The notes beneath the pieces were generated by a model that searched no databases, was not told the origin of the DNA, and worked only from the letters and a program-made list of their open reading frames with translations. From positions 84,496 to 148,495 of the forward strand of contig NW_019775755.1 in the NCBI RefSeq assembly GCF_001039355.2: a stretch of DNA of 64,000 nt, in the 5' to 3' direction. The stretch's first letter is position 1. Every line of letters begins with the position of its first letter. This DNA comes from Lingula anatina (lineage: Eukaryota > Brachiopoda > Lingulata > Lingulida > Lingulidae). A program made the translations under genes and the position numbers. Shown here in pieces: positions 1-12,717 of this stretch.

Positions 1-339
1 TGGACTTATTTTCCTCAAATTTACTAACATCAACGTGCAGTTTGTAACTCCCACATGCTACAGCTCTCACTTATACCTTGTTAAGTAGGCTTGTTAAGGA
101 CCAAAAATTGGCGAAAAGCTGCATTTTGTAGTGCAAATGTCTAACTTGGCATGAATGTTCCTTGGGCCAAAATAATTTTTTTATCTATAGAGACACTCTC
201 TATCAATGGATAAATTAGCATAAATTATGCAAATTAGTTACCAAAATATACAATATTCCATATTTCCATCAATTTTTGGCCAAAAAACATTTCTAGATTA
301 CCAAACCTGACTAAATCACCCATTTTTGATATTATGGAA

Positions 340-757
340 GCAATTGGCGGCCATTTTGTGCCTCAAATCCAAGATGGCTGTCATCCCGCTATTTTGAAAG
401 TGGACATAATTTGCTATTTTATGTTGATTTTTGAAACATTTGACCTACATACTGTATATATGTGATATATGTAGATTCCTACTATTTTGGGGGTGCAAAG
501 GTCATTTTTGATATTGTTTTAGTGATAGAAGGTGATTTGAGGGGACAAAGAGGATGTTGTGACTACCAAGATACCCCGGTATATACCGGGTATGTGTATG
601 AACGCTGCAAAACCATGGATATTGATGACCCATATTGAAATATATCTCAATACAATTTTTTGTTATAAAGGTAAAGAACATGTACTTGGTGCTTTGGAGA
701 CAATTGGTAGCCATTTTGATCCTCAAATCCAAGATGGCCGCTGGTCACAATTTTGAA
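340..757. repeat. Diverged direct repeat with CCAAGATGGC motif
   Basis: Positions about 340-400 and 695-757 share the pattern GCCATTTTG...CCTCAAATCCAAGATGGC with differences. The surrounding first 900 bases are AT-rich, with no supported gene. The AAGATGGC core resembles a YY1-type site, but here it looks like part of a dispersed repeat. Confidence 0.5.
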
Positions 758-911
758 ATGCAGGTATTAAGGCATAATTCACCAATTTGAAGCTATTGAA
801 GCTATAGCTCATCACTAGCATGTTATACATATTTATCTTAAGTGACCATCCACTAAAAAGATACTGAATAATTTTAAGGTAACCAACAAATATATATACT
901 GAGTATACATA

Positions 912-2753
912 GTGATATTACATTGTTAATCTTTTACTGGTCAATGTGAAACAAAAGGCCACATGTACATTTATGTCCCAGTCACTAGGGCTTGCATTTG
1001 CATGTTAAATATAGTCCAGAAGATTTGAAGGGTGAAAAATGTGTCGTCTTATAATAATATGGAACTTGGAAAGTTGTGTTGATGCGTAAATGCCGGTGAG
1101 AGACAAGCAAATGGACTTTGCTTTGAAATAGCTCCAGATCTTGTCTGCAAAATCATCCAGCAGCACAGCAAAAAGAAACATGTATAATCAGCTCTGGTAA
1201 GCCAATAAGACAACAGCCAGCAAGAATTGAGCTTTGGTCAGTGTCTATGTCCTATGAGGAACAGACATAAACAATATATTAAAATCCAGTTTCCAGAGAA
1301 ACATCAATGCATGGGAACAAATCGCATCAGAGGAAAGTGGTATCTTTACACAAAAGAAGGAATCTGCCAAACCAAAAAGAAAGCAGCAGCTGCACAGGTA
1401 GGGAAGGGGGATAATGCAAAAAGTGTCCAGGAAGCAGCCTCCTTTCCTAGTTGACAGTACCAGTGATCCTTCCTAGCATGATTTGGCCAGACAAGTCATC
1501 TCTCTACCATTAGAAATCCAAAGGGCGACTACATAGTTCTGATTGTTTCCAATGGACAAACAAGCACAAAACATCTACAGCATGTGACAACTACAGGAAA
1601 ATTCATCTTGGAATTCACTTAAAACATCTTATGCCTTTTTTATTATCCTCTGTCACCAGAACAGTTTAGAATGTTAGCCTTGTTGAACCCTTTTACCAGT
1701 ACCTTAAGTTATTAGATTTACTTTTTACACATTTTACCAGTACAATCTTTTGAACAGAAAATGCAAAAGCAAGACATTTATTTCAGTGTAACTTAGTGGA
1801 CTGATTCGATCATAATGCCGAAATGCAGGTCAGTTTGAAAGCAGCTTGTGAAAAGGTATCCTAACCAGGTTTTCCTACCAAAAGAGATTTTCTCCTGTTT
1901 CTGCATGACTGACCCATCCCTGCACTTTGATTTGATGTTTCATACTATTTTTACCTCCGCCAAGGAGGTTACGTTTTCACCCCTGTTTGTTTGTTTGTTT
2001 GTCTGTCAGTCCGTCTGTCTGTCATCAGCATAACTCAATAAGTTATGGACCGATTTTGATGAAATTTTCAGGAACTGTCAAAAGTGGGCCAAGGAACAGA
2101 TGATTAGTGATCAAGCAATAATCAAAAATAAAAAAAAAACTAAATCATTATAGAATGAAAATTTAGGGGTGAAACGGCATTGGGTGGAGACTTTGCTGCC
2201 TTGGCAGAGGTCTACACTCTTGTTAATTAAATGATTCTTAAATGTTTCTCATAAAACACTAAGACCATCATGTCTTCCTGTACAATTAGAAGGAAATGGA
2301 CATTGGGTACTTTTTTCAGTGGCTTTATCATTTAAGGTCTGAGTATTGATAATAAATAGCTTTGCAGTATATACAGATATTAAAAAAACTTTAAGACAGT
2401 TTCAAGTACTGAAAGTATTCCATTATTCTTTTTTTTTAGCTCATAAATTTCTGTTAATATTTGCAGCATTGAAGCTTTCTCAATGCAATGTAAAAATCTA
2501 GTAAATTATTTTCCTCAGACTTACTGAAGTGATTCCTAGCACTCAAGCAATTGACAACCTGGAATATGCTCATATCTCAAGAACCCAAATACAGAAGTGA
2601 AAACAGCTCCTTGCATTTATTTTATGAAGCATTTAATTTCCCTAAATTTACAGAATAATAGTCACTATTTCACCATATACTTTTTGATACATCAGAGTTT
2701 TATAACTTTGCATTGTTGACTTGTTTTTATTGTCAGAAGTGAAATTTACCTAA
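912..2753 (+). repeat. 1.8-kb tandem block A, copy A1
   Basis: It starts at GATATTACATTGTTAATC and ends at GAAATTTACCT. The same sequence restarts at 2760 with a few percent differences. It contains a CCTCCGCCAAGG-type element (1953-2214). Short open frames inside it (for example near 1227-1454) carry indels between copies and are not supported as genes. Confidence 0.9.
1953..2214 (+). mobile_element. CCTCCGCCAAGG-type short element (in A1)
   Basis: About 260 bp with ends CCTCCGCCAAGGAGGTT and CTGCCTTGGCAGAGG, which are inverted copies of each other. The interior has TGTTTGTTTGT/CTGTCTGTC and a GTTATGGACCGATTTTGATG core. This layout is typical of a widespread non-autonomous element of marine invertebrates (from memory). 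No coding capacity. Confidence 0.75.
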
Positions 2754-2759
2754 AGACAT

Positions 2760-4553
2760 GATATTACATTCTTAATCTTTTACTGGTCAATGTGAAACAA
2801 AAGGCCACATGTACATTTATGTCCCAGTCACTAGGGCTTGCATTTGCATGTTAAATGTAGTCCAGAAGATTTGAAGGGTGAAAAATGTGTCGTCTTATAA
2901 TAATATGGAACTCAGAAAGTTGTGTTGATGCATAAATGCCGGTGAGAGACAAGCAAATGGACTTTGCTTTGAAATAGCTCTAGATCTTGTCTGCAAAATC
3001 ATCCAGCAGCACAGCAAAAAGAAACACGTATAAACAGCTCTGGTAAGCCAATAAGACAACAGCCAGCAAGAATTGAGCTTTGGTCAGTGTCCTATGAGGA
3101 ACAGACATAAACAATATATTAAAATCCAGTTTCCAGAGAAACATCAATGCATGGGAACAAATCGCATCAGAGGAAAGTGGTATCTTTACACAAAAGAAGA
3201 AATCTGCCAAACCAAAAAGAAAGCAGGAGCTGCGCAGGTACGCAAGGGGGATAATGCAAAAAGTGTCCAGGAAGCAGCCTCCTTTCCTAGTTGACAGTAC
3301 CAGTGATCCTTCCTAGCATGATTTGGCCAGACAAGTCATCTCTCTACCATTAGAAATCCAAAGGGCGACTACATAGTTCTGATTGTTTCCAATGGACAAA
3401 CAAGCACAAAACATCTACAGCATGTGACAACTACAGGAAAATTCATCTTGGAATTCACTTAAAACATCTTATGCCTTTTTTATTATCCTCTGTCACCAGA
3501 ACAATTTAGAATGTTAACCTTGTTGAACCCTTTTACCACTACCTTAAGTTATTAGATTTTACTTTTTACACATACCAATACAATCTTTAGAACAGAAAAT
3601 GCAAAAGCAAGACATTTATTTCTGTGTAACTTAGTGGACTGATTCATAATACCGAAATGCAGGTCAGTGTTGGAAAGCAGCTTGTGAAAAGGTATCCTAA
3701 CCAGGTTTTCCTTCCAAAAGAGATTTTCTCCTGTTTCTGCATGACTTTGATGTTTCATACTATTTATACCTCCGCCAAGGAGGTTATGTTTTCACCCCTG
3801 TTTGTTTGTTTGTCTGTCTGTCTGTCTGTCATCAACATAACTCAAAAAGTTATGGACCGATTTTGATGAAATTTTCAGGAACTGTCAAAAGTGGGCCAAG
3901 GAACAGATAATTAGTAATCAATCAATAATCAAAAATAAAAAACTAAATCATTATAGAATGAAAATTTAGGGGTGAAACGGCATTGGGTGGAGACTTTGCT
4001 GCCTTGGCGGAGGTCTGCGCTCTCATTAATTAAATGATTCTTAAATGTTTCTCATAAAACACTTAGACCATTATGTCTTCCTGTACAATTAGAAGGAAAT
4101 GGACATTGGGTACTTTTTTCAGTGGCTTTATCATTTAAGGTCTGAGTACTGATAATAAATAGCTTTATAGTATATACAGATATAAAAAAAAACTTTAAGA
4201 CAGTTTCAAGTACTGAAAGTATTCCATTATTCTTTTTTTTTAGCTCATAAATTTCTGTTAATATTTGCAGCATTGAAGCTTTCTCAATGCAATGTAAAAA
4301 TCTAGTAAATTATTTTCCTCAGACTTACTGAAGTGATTCCTAGCACTCAAGCAATTGACAACCTGGAATATGCTCATATCTCAAGAACCCAAATTCAGAA
4401 GTGAAAACAGCTCCTTGCATTTATTTTATGAAGCATTTAATTTCCCCAAATTTACAGAATAATAGTCACTATTTCACCATATACTTTTTGATATATCAAA
4501 GTTCTATAACTTTGCTTTGTTTACTTGTTTTTATTGTCAGAAGTGAAATTTAC
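2760..4553 (+). repeat. 1.8-kb tandem block A, copy A2
   Basis: Direct repeat of 912-2753. It differs by SNPs, a 6-nt deletion near 3090, and a 17-nt deletion near 3743 that removes the GACCCATCCCTGCACTTT stretch present in A1 and A3. No gene is supported. Confidence 0.9.
3768..4014 (+). mobile_element. CCTCCGCCAAGG-type short element (in A2)
   Basis: Same element as at 1953-2214. Here the inverted ends CCTCCGCCAAGG and CCTTGGCGGAGG are perfect. It was carried along with the block A duplication rather than inserted separately. Confidence 0.78.
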
Positions 4554-4570
4554 CTGTCTCTATCATTCAC

Positions 4571-4756
4571 CTTTCTACAGATAATGACGTGCATGCGCAG
4601 TTAACCCATTTCGACTTGTCGTGGCCTAGTGACACGTGCAGTCACACATGACCAGTGGAAATGGGTTAACCACACATGCATGTCATCGTAAATAGGCATG
4701 GAACCCGACCCACAGAAATGAGTTAACTGCACATGCGCGACATTATCTGTGGAAAA
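4571..4756. mobile_element. Foldback (MITE-like) element, copy 1
   Basis: The left arm CTACAGATAATGACGTGCAT with GCGCAGTTAACCCATTTC is the inverted counterpart of the right arm ending GCGCGACATTATCTGTGG. A second, inner inverted pair (AACCCATTTCGACT / AGTGGAAATGGGTT) makes a branched hairpin possible. Confidence 0.65.
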
Positions 4757-6045
4757 GTAAATTACGGCAGTTACTCAGAAACTGCTTGTTTTGAACTCAT
4801 TATGGTTTAAGAGACTGTAATTTTGTGAATGATTTAGGATTTGGTGTACTTTGGTGATTCAGGAAAAATGTTGAAATATCCAAGTCAAATCCAATGTTTG
4901 CTTTATAGAGGTCTTCCTCATGTTCTGTGCCTTTAATGTGTCTAAATATTTTATGAATAATTCATTTTGAATTTTCAAGAAATAAGGAAATCAATGTTTC
5001 CAAAATCTTGCAAGTATTTTGTGGACAATCAGCACCGCTTTGATAGGTTTTGCCTTTACACTTTGTCATACAAAAATATGAAACCAAAATCACTGATCTT
5101 AAACATAATTGAAAGTACGAGACCTTTGACGTGTAAAGCATATTGAATATAATTTTCTAACTCCTTTCATCTGATCTTGGAAAATGTTTTATAAGCCCAA
5201 GAAGTAATTATGGTTGTTGCAATTTGCAGCACTTCATAGCTGATGTAACCAGCATTCCCATTCCAATGTGTGCATCCTAAATTACCCTGTAGGAAAAGTT
5301 TAGAAATAAACTGATTAGAAAGATAGAAACTATTAAGGGCAATCCCTTGGCAGAGCTGCAGCAATCTTTTCATGGCTAAATCAATACAGTTAGTTACTAT
5401 TGGGGTTATTCAGTGAAAATCTATCCAAGTCGTGACTTAAGATGCAAGTTTCACTTAGATATAATTTAGGTAGGACTGACCAAATGCTAATGTCTGTAAC
5501 ACAGAGCAGCACACTGATTGTCTGGTACAATGTGGACAGTTTAATAGAAATACCCATAGCATTATATTGCTCCTTTTGTGCCATAGATATGTGTCTGTGC
5601 TAGTCTAGAAGATTCATATCATCTGTGCTTCAAATAAGAAAACATCATCAGATATCGTTCTGTCATACAAGATGAAGTGACTTCCCCTTCCAAGTAATTG
5701 TCCTTGATGTAATTGCTTTGGTTTTCCATTGGACAGTTGAAAATGGTTTATTTTTCTTAAACAGAATAGGACAGTATAGGCAGGTTATTCATAAAGTCTC
5801 ATTTGCTGCAATCATTTCTTGCAACACCCAATGGAAAAAATGATTAAAAAGTGCTGGAAATGCTGCATTTTCTTTTATAAACTTAATATCTTGATTCAAT
5901 TTTCAAACACCAAGATTTGACTATTGATATTTAGAAATAAACCTAAAGAATATTTTTGTCAGTTTGCCTGAAGAGGTAAAAGAAGCATTTTTATCCTTGA
6001 GGTTACTGTGTGAATTTTGATGCTATATCTTCTCTCTCACACCAG

Positions 6046-6357
6046 ATGACAAAATTATCTACAATAATCTCTCTGTAACTCGGGCCTCATAAATGGATTA
6101 GGCATTTACAAACACTACCCACAGATCTTTTAGCACTAACACCCATATGAACCACAAAACCCAAAAATTAACCAGCATTACCAGAGCAGATGAATGTTAG
6201 TGCTAGGTATCATTTTGTTGTTGCTAAATAATTGTACAGTGTTTTGTGGTTAATATAGGTGTTAATGCCAAAAAAGATCTGCAGGTAGTGTTAGTAAATG
6301 TGTAATCCATTTATGAGGCCTGAGTTACAGAGAGATTATTGTAGATAATTTTGTCAT
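6046..6357. mobile_element. Foldback MITE with ~100-bp arms, copy 1
   Basis: The left arm (ATGACAAAATTATCTACAAT, then AATCTCTCTGTAACTCGGGC and CTCATAAATGGATTA) and the right arm are inverted repeats with few mismatches. Pairing continues through the CACTACC, AGATCTTTT and TTAACCACAAAAC segments. The centre is about 60 bp. No ORF of note. Confidence 0.8.
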
Positions 6358-7686
6358 TTGTCAGTCTTATACAAATTGAACCAAAGCCTGCTAATAACAA
6401 ACAAGTACTTTGAACATTATTTGCTTTATTAGAATTAATCTTTAGTATTTGACATTACAGAGATGTATTTAAAACAGTTGTTAAAATTCAGTTTGAAAAA
6501 GGTCACAGCATTTGATGTTATTACAACCAAGACTCCTTTTAATGCCTGTCCTCCACATATATGTTGTGACAAACAAGATGAAGTGACTTTCCCTTCCAAG
6601 TCGTTGTCCCTGATGTCATTGATTGGGCTTTCCATAGGACAGTTAAACCCTTGATGTGGGCAGGTTATTTATTTTCATTCATTTTCTGCAACAGACAAGG
6701 GAAAAACAATTGAGAGAGTGCAGGCCTATGGGGAATGCCTTTTTTTTATTATTTTTTTTTATTATTTATTTATTTTTTTGAAATTTGATTAGCAATATTC
6801 AGTGAAAGACTCAAAGAATTTTTTCTTCAGTAAACTTGAAGAGGTAAAGAGAGTATTTTTTCCTTGGGGTAAATATGAATGTTGATGCCATATCATCTCT
6901 CTCAAACCAAAAATATTTTTTTCAAAGTGATGGCATAGATTACCTAAACACAGTTACTGAAGGCTTTAAATATACAGACACTGTATGGCTTAGGTGGAAA
7001 TCTTTGAATTTTAAAAATGAATTTAAAACCTTTTCACCATCTATTGTGTCGTGATGCTTTTGAATTTGTTTCTTTGAAATTCTTGATTTTACATAAGTGT
7101 TTTTTTGGTAAAAACAGTGTGTGCCTCAAGTTCAAAAAGCAGCTTTATTGGACAATTTTTCCTAAATTTATATATGATGATGATTGCATTTCACTTGTAT
7201 GATGTTATTTTTGGAACCCTAGCTTAGACTTGATTAAAAAACTGTTTGAAGTCAACTTTGTGATGACAGTCAATTAGCCTATGCTGAATATAGTTGACAC
7301 ATCTAGGTTATAGTCAACTTTGGGAGTTAAAGTCTGTGTAAACACAATTACGATTTGGACTTGGGATGTGGTTTTAAGACTGAAAAGGTGATGTAAGGTG
7401 CTCATAGATTCCTTGTGAAAGGTGTCTGATTTGGCTATAGGATAATCAATTTTGATCCTTTATTGATTTTGAATTTCTTGGACACTCACAAAGAAATGCC
7501 AGATCCACTTTTATGTATAGATGTTGAGATGTAAATAAACTTCATTCATATCTGCATCATATTTTTAGGATAATGGTAAACAAGGTTAGGAATGAAGAAA
7601 TGTTCAGTTTTCCTCATATATAGTAAAAGACCAAAATATTAAAAAAGAAATAAGCAGTACTTATTTCTACAGTGAGAACAAAATAA

Positions 7687-7746
7687 ATATAATATAATAT
7701 AATATAATATAATATAATATAATATAATATAATATAATATAATATA
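7687..7746. repeat. TAATA pentanucleotide microsatellite, copy 1
   Basis: About 12 units of TAATA. The matching tract in the second copy is shorter by about two units. Confidence 0.95.
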
Positions 7747-7988
7747 ACTAACTCACATGGTTCCTTCCTACATACTTAGGTTTTACTACCAAGCATAGTC
7801 TACCATCTTTTTGTAATTGATGTAAAAGAGACACAAATTGGTACCTAATCACTTTTTTTTTGTGTGAAACATCAGAAGAATATCAGTGTTGATATCAACT
7901 TATCAAACTAAGCATTGTTGTAATAGGTCTGTAGGAAATGATGGAGTGATTGCTTTCCCAATGATAATGTACTTATTTTTCATTTCAG

Positions 7989-8164
7989 GTTGGGTTGCAG
8001 TGACAGCTGGTCCATATATGCCAGTGAAACTGAGGGCATATACACCGGGAGGTTTGGGCTGCATCGTTAGAAAACCGCTCCTCAAATTTGCTGTTAACAA
8101 CCGTGGAAGACGTATTAGCCACAAATCTACCTACAAGCTAAAGAAGATGTTGCCCTGGATGTAA
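7989..8164 (+). CDS. Terminal coding exon of an unrecognised gene (copy 1)
   Basis: A good acceptor (TTATTTTTCATTTCAG) is followed by a frame, entered with one base missing from its first codon, that reads WVAVTAGPYMPVKLRAYTPG, GLGCIVRKPLLKFAVNNRGR and RISHKSTYKLKKMLPWM and then TAA. The 57 residues become strongly basic toward the C-terminus (Arg/Lys-rich, ends P-W-M). The exon is GC-richer than its flanks and identical to the second copy at 14682-14857 over its whole length. A tandem pair of AATAAA signals lies about 1 kb downstream. I do not recognise the family. Upstream exons were not found in either copy, so the gene would start before this window or with diverged exons. Confidence 0.55.
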
Positions 8165-9148
8165 TATTGGTTTTATAAGGTGGTTTTGAGATCTTACTCA
8201 TGCACACAATTTCTCCATTTTGTACATATACCCATTACAGAAACATGCCTTTCTTGCCACAGTGGAGGAAAACACTTTTTGTTGCTGCAAAAACTTTTTA
8301 GTCACTGTTTAGTTTAAAAAAATTGCTGAAATCAACTCCAGAAGTTGAGTCAAGTGAAAAAAATGAGATTGATTTCAAGGTTTATATCAGTTGTCTTTTT
8401 TATCATTTAGCATGCTTGTTGCTATATCTATATTACAGCATCTGGAAAAATGTACTTAATATTGTCAAATTTCTCTTTAACCATGGAGTGAGCTCTCTCA
8501 CAGTCATGACCGTCTGTTAAGCCATTGCCAAAGTCTCTGTTTGACGCCACTTATGACAGCTTTGGAAGCTCAGTGCAGTAAATGATGTGTAGGCCTTAAT
8601 TAACTGTGAAGTCAATTAGTATTCACAAGTACGTGTTAGGGCCTTATCAACTTGAAGGGTAATATTGTTAAAGCTATCCATGGTGTGTATGTGATTAATG
8701 ATAACAGGGATAATGACTTGCACTCTTACTTACTATGGATGGATGCTGGTTGTTATCTTTTACTTTTGGTGCACATAGACTGCTTTATCAGGCTAGGTTC
8801 TAACTTGAAGACAATAAGAGTGATAAAGGATCTTATTTGACATTAAAACATCCAACATGCCTGAGGCCTGTACTTGTTAGTATGTGTGCCATTTGATAGA
8901 CTTATCACAAATGTACAGATTTTGATGAAGTCGATGTCAATTTCAGTCTGGTGGATGGTGTCGTGAATGCACAAAATACATAAAAAAGCAATTATCATTC
9001 TGTTGCCAGCAGTGTTCCATTGACCAGGAGGACAAAATACCAATATTGCACATCCTTTGCTATATTGTTATGGAACTTAGTCTAATCTCTTTTAATCAAT
9101 GATGCCTTATTATTTCCTTTTCCCCTATAGATGCTGGTATATTACAAC

Positions 9149-9170
9149 AAATAAAACATACAATAAATTT
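9149..9170 (+). terminator. PolyA region after unrecognised terminal exon (copy 1)
   Basis: Two AATAAA signals within about 20 nt, followed by a GT-rich stretch (TTTGTGTACATGTC), about 1 kb downstream of the TAA at 8162-8164. Confidence 0.45.
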
Positions 9171-10109
9171 GTGTACATGTCTATTTTCACTGTCTGCAAA
9201 GTAATATTTTGCCTTCAGATATATTTTAAAGAGGAAGTTTGTTAGTTTTAGTACATTCTTCATTATAGGAAGCTATAATTGTCCAAAAGGCTTACAATAG
9301 TTTTTATACTCAAACAATTGTATTTGAACAACAAATTTTCCAGTATTCTCAATTGAAGGCTCTCTATAAACACATCTGCTCTATGTTACAGCAGAGATAT
9401 TTTTCTACATAATTATGTATTATTTGTGCCATTTTTATGAAATGTGTGTGCATTAAAATGCTAGTCTCTGTTATTAAAAACATTTCAAAGGGCTGGGGCA
9501 TGATAGAATTTTATCTTATCTAGAAGTCACTGAATCTGTTTCCTAGAATTTATTTGTTTAATGTTTGTATACATGCCATCTTTGTGAATATTGCTTCAAT
9601 ATTTTTTGCTGGTTGGTGTCTGTATATTTGCCACTTTGCTGTCTAGTTTTGAAAATGGTCATTGAATTTGTCACAGCATAAAACATTAAAACATCATTTG
9701 AGAAAAATTATTAAATTCAACCAAGGATCCAAGGAGTGTTCTAAACTTAACATTTTGTCGAATGCATAATGGCCTTTTTGCAGTGAACGCCGTCAGTATA
9801 TCCGCTGATTGGATTAGCTGGTTCACTAAATGGCCATAATGAAAAAATGGAAAAATATATCTGGTTATTATCTTACTAATCAGAAGGCCATGTGTTCGTA
9901 AATCATGTATCAACAGATTTTATTAAAATGCCCTGCCAAGTTAGCGATATTCTTTTTGTGGTGTTTTGTTCTTCTGACATTGTTTCTTCGGGGAAATAAT
10001 ACTTGGACCCGGAGTCTGGGAGCGGTCTCGTCTTGCTCGTTACACCGACCACTCTTGAATGAATTCTGTGGCGTGCTGGCAGTTACTGTCATGTAAGAAA
10101 GCAATCAAC

Positions 10110-10124
10110 GTNTCGAGACGCTCC
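10110..10124. other. Junction between duplicated blocks with an N
   Basis: About 15 bases, GTNTCGAGACGCTCC, are unrelated to either copy and contain an N. They sit exactly where copy 1 of block B stops and the partial A3 begins. This looks like a contig end or assembly join. Confidence 0.75.
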
Positions 10125-11222
10125 CCTTTTTTATTATCCTCTGTCACCAGAACAGTTTAGAATGTTAGCCTTGTTGAACCCTTTTACCAGTACCTTAAGT
10201 TATTAGATTTTACTTTTTACACATTATACCAGTACAATCTTTAGAACAGAAAATGCAAAAGCAAGACATTTATTTCAGTGTAACTTAGTGGACTGATTTG
10301 ATCATAATACCGAAATGCAGGTCATTGTTGAAAAGCAGCTTGTGAAAAGGTATCCTAACCAGGTTTTCCTACCAAAAGAGATTTTCTCCTGTTTCTGCAT
10401 GACTGACCCATCCCTGCACTTTGATTTGATGTTTCATACTATTTTTACCTCTGCCAAGGAGGTTATGTTTTCACCCCTGTTTGTTTGTTTGTCTGTCTGT
10501 CTGTCTGTCTGTCACCAACATAACTCAAAAAGTTATGGACTGATTTTGATGAAATTTTCAGGAACTGTCAAAAGTGGATCAAGGAACAGATGATTAGTAA
10601 TCAATCAAAAATCAATAAACTAAATCATTATAGAATGAAAATTTAGGGGTGAAACGGCATTGGGTGGAGACTTTGCTGCCTTGGCGGAGGTCTGCGCTCT
10701 CGTTAATTAAATGATTCTTAAATGTTTCTCATAAAACACTTAGACCATCATGTCTTCCTGTACAATTAGAAGGAAATGGACATTGGGTACTTTTTTCAGT
10801 GGCTTTATCATTTAAGGTCTGAGTACTGATAATAAATAGCTTTGCAGTATATACAGATATAAAAAAAACTTTAAGACAGTTTCAAGTACTGAAAGTATTC
10901 CATTATTCTTTTTTTGAGCTCATAAATTTCTGTTAATATTTGCAGCATTGAAGCTTTCTCAATGCAATGTAAAAATCTAGTAAATTATTTTCCTTAGACT
11001 TACTGAAGTGATTCCTAGCACTCAAGCAATTGACAACCTGGAATATGCTCATATCTCAAGAACCCAAATACAGAAGTGAAAACAGCTCCTTGCATCTATT
11101 TTATGAAGCATTTAATTCCCTAAATTTACAGAATAATAGTCACTATTTCACCATATACTTTTTGATACATCAGAGTTTTATAACTTTGCATTGTTGACTT
11201 GTTTTTATTGTCAGAAGTGAAA
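10125..11222 (+). repeat. Block A, partial copy A3 (starts mid-unit)
   Basis: It corresponds to A1 from about 1634 and A2 from about 3474 onward. It begins abruptly 13 bases after a single N at 10112. It shares some variants with A1 (retains the segment deleted in A2) and some with A2 (GGCGGAGGTCTGCGCTCT end), so it is not a simple copy of either. Confidence 0.9.
10447..10691 (+). mobile_element. CCTCCGCCAAGG-type short element (in A3)
   Basis: Third copy of the same insertion; left end is mutated (CCTCTGCCAAGG), right end intact (CCTTGGCGGAGG). Interior TCTG run is longer than in the other two. Confidence 0.77.
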
Positions 11223-11245
11223 TTTACCTGTCTCTATCATTCACC

Positions 11246-11431
11246 TTTCTACAGATAATGACGTGCATGCGCAGTTAACCCATTTCGACTTGTCGTGGCC
11301 TGGTGACACGTGCAGTCACACATGACCAGTGGAAATGGGTTAACCACACATGCATGTCATCGTAAATAGGCATGGAACCCGACCCACAAAAATGAGTTAA
11401 CTGCACATGCGCGTCATTATCTGTGGAAAAG
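11246..11431. mobile_element. Foldback (MITE-like) element, copy 2
   Basis: Duplicate of 4571-4756 with a few substitutions; one (GCGCGTCATTATC here, GCGCGACATTATC in copy 1) restores pairing with the left arm. Confidence 0.65.
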
Positions 11432-12717
11432 TAAATTACGGCAGTTACTCAGAAACTGCTTGTTTTGAACTCATTATGGTTTAAGAGACTGTAATTTTGT
11501 GAATGATTTAGGATTTGGTGTACTTTGGTGATTCAGGAAAAATGTTGAAATATCCAAGTCAAATCCAATGTTTGCTTTATAGAGGTCTTCCTCATGTTCT
11601 GTGCCTTTAATGTGTCTAAATATTTTATGAATAATTTATTTTGAATTTTCAAGAAATAAGGAAATCAATGTTTCCAAAATCTTGCAAGTATTTTGTGGAC
11701 AATCAGCACTGCTTTGATAGGTTTTGACTTTACACTTTGTCATACAAAAATATGAAACCAAAATCACTGATCTTAAACATAATTGAAAGTACGAGACCTT
11801 TGACGTGTAAAGCATATTGAATATAATTTTCTAACTCCTTTCATCTGATCTTGGACAAATGTTTTATAAGCCCAAGAAGTAATTATGGTTGTTGCAATTT
11901 GCAGCACTTCATAGCTGATGTAACCAGCATTCCCATTCCAATGTGTGCATCCTAAATTACCCTGTAGGAAAAGTTTAGAAATAAACTGATTAGAAAGATA
12001 GAAACTATTAAGGGCAATCCCTTGGCAGAGCTGCAGCAATCTTTTCATGGCTAAATCAATACAGTTAGTTACTATTGGGGTTATTCAGTGAAAATCTATC
12101 CAAGTCGTGACTTAAGATGCAAGTTTCACTTAGATATAATTTAGGTAGGACTGACCAAATGCTAATGTCTGTAACACAGAGCAGCACACTAATTGTCTGG
12201 TACAATGTGGACAGTTTAATAGAAATACCCATAGCATTATATTGCTCCTTTTGTGCCATAGATATGTGTCTGTGCTAGTCTAGAAGATTCATATCATCTG
12301 TGCTTCAAATAAGAAAACATCATCAGATATCATTCTGTCATACAAGATGAAGTGACTTCCCCTTCCAAGTAATTGTCCTTGATGTAATTGCTTTGGTTTT
12401 CCATTGGACAGTTGAAAATGGTTTATTTTTCTTAAACAGAATAGGACAGTATAGGCAGGTTATTCATAAAGTCTCATTTGCTGCAATCATTCCTTGCAAC
12501 ACCCAATGGAAAAAATGATTAAAAAGTGCTGGAAATGCTGCATTTTCTTTTATAAACTTAATATCTTGATTCAATTTTCAAACACCAAGATTTGACTATT
12601 GATATTTAGAAATAAACCTAAGGAATATTTTTGTCAGTTTGCCTGAAGAGGTAAAAGAAGCATTTTTATCCTTGAGGTTACTGTGTGAATTTTGATGCTA
12701 TATCTTCTCTCTCACAC

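Larger units (their letters stand above)
4553..10109 (+). repeat. 5.55-kb duplicated block B, copy 1
   Basis: Near-identical to 11222-16766. It holds, in order, a foldback element (4571-4756), a second foldback element (6046-6357), a TAATA microsatellite (7687-7746), the unrecognised terminal exon (7989-8164) and its polyA region. Compared with copy 2 it has a different low-complexity stretch at 6739-6780 and about 40 extra bases near 9522-9575. Confidence 0.93.

Noticed and set aside
1227-3294. Similar 73-75-codon open frames in blocks A1 and A2 (MSFGQC...)
   Set aside because: They are similar only because the DNA is duplicated; there is a 6-nt indel, scattered changes are as frequent as outside, and there is no splice or promoter context.
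5167-12048. Minus-strand open frame containing FLQGNLGCTHWNGNAGYISY in both B copies
   Set aside because: A one-base indel between the copies shifts the downstream frame, so it is not under coding constraint.
5390-12259. Minus-strand 64-codon frame with identical protein in both copies
   Set aside because: Only one (synonymous) difference separates the copies here, too few to indicate selection; no similarity or splice sites.
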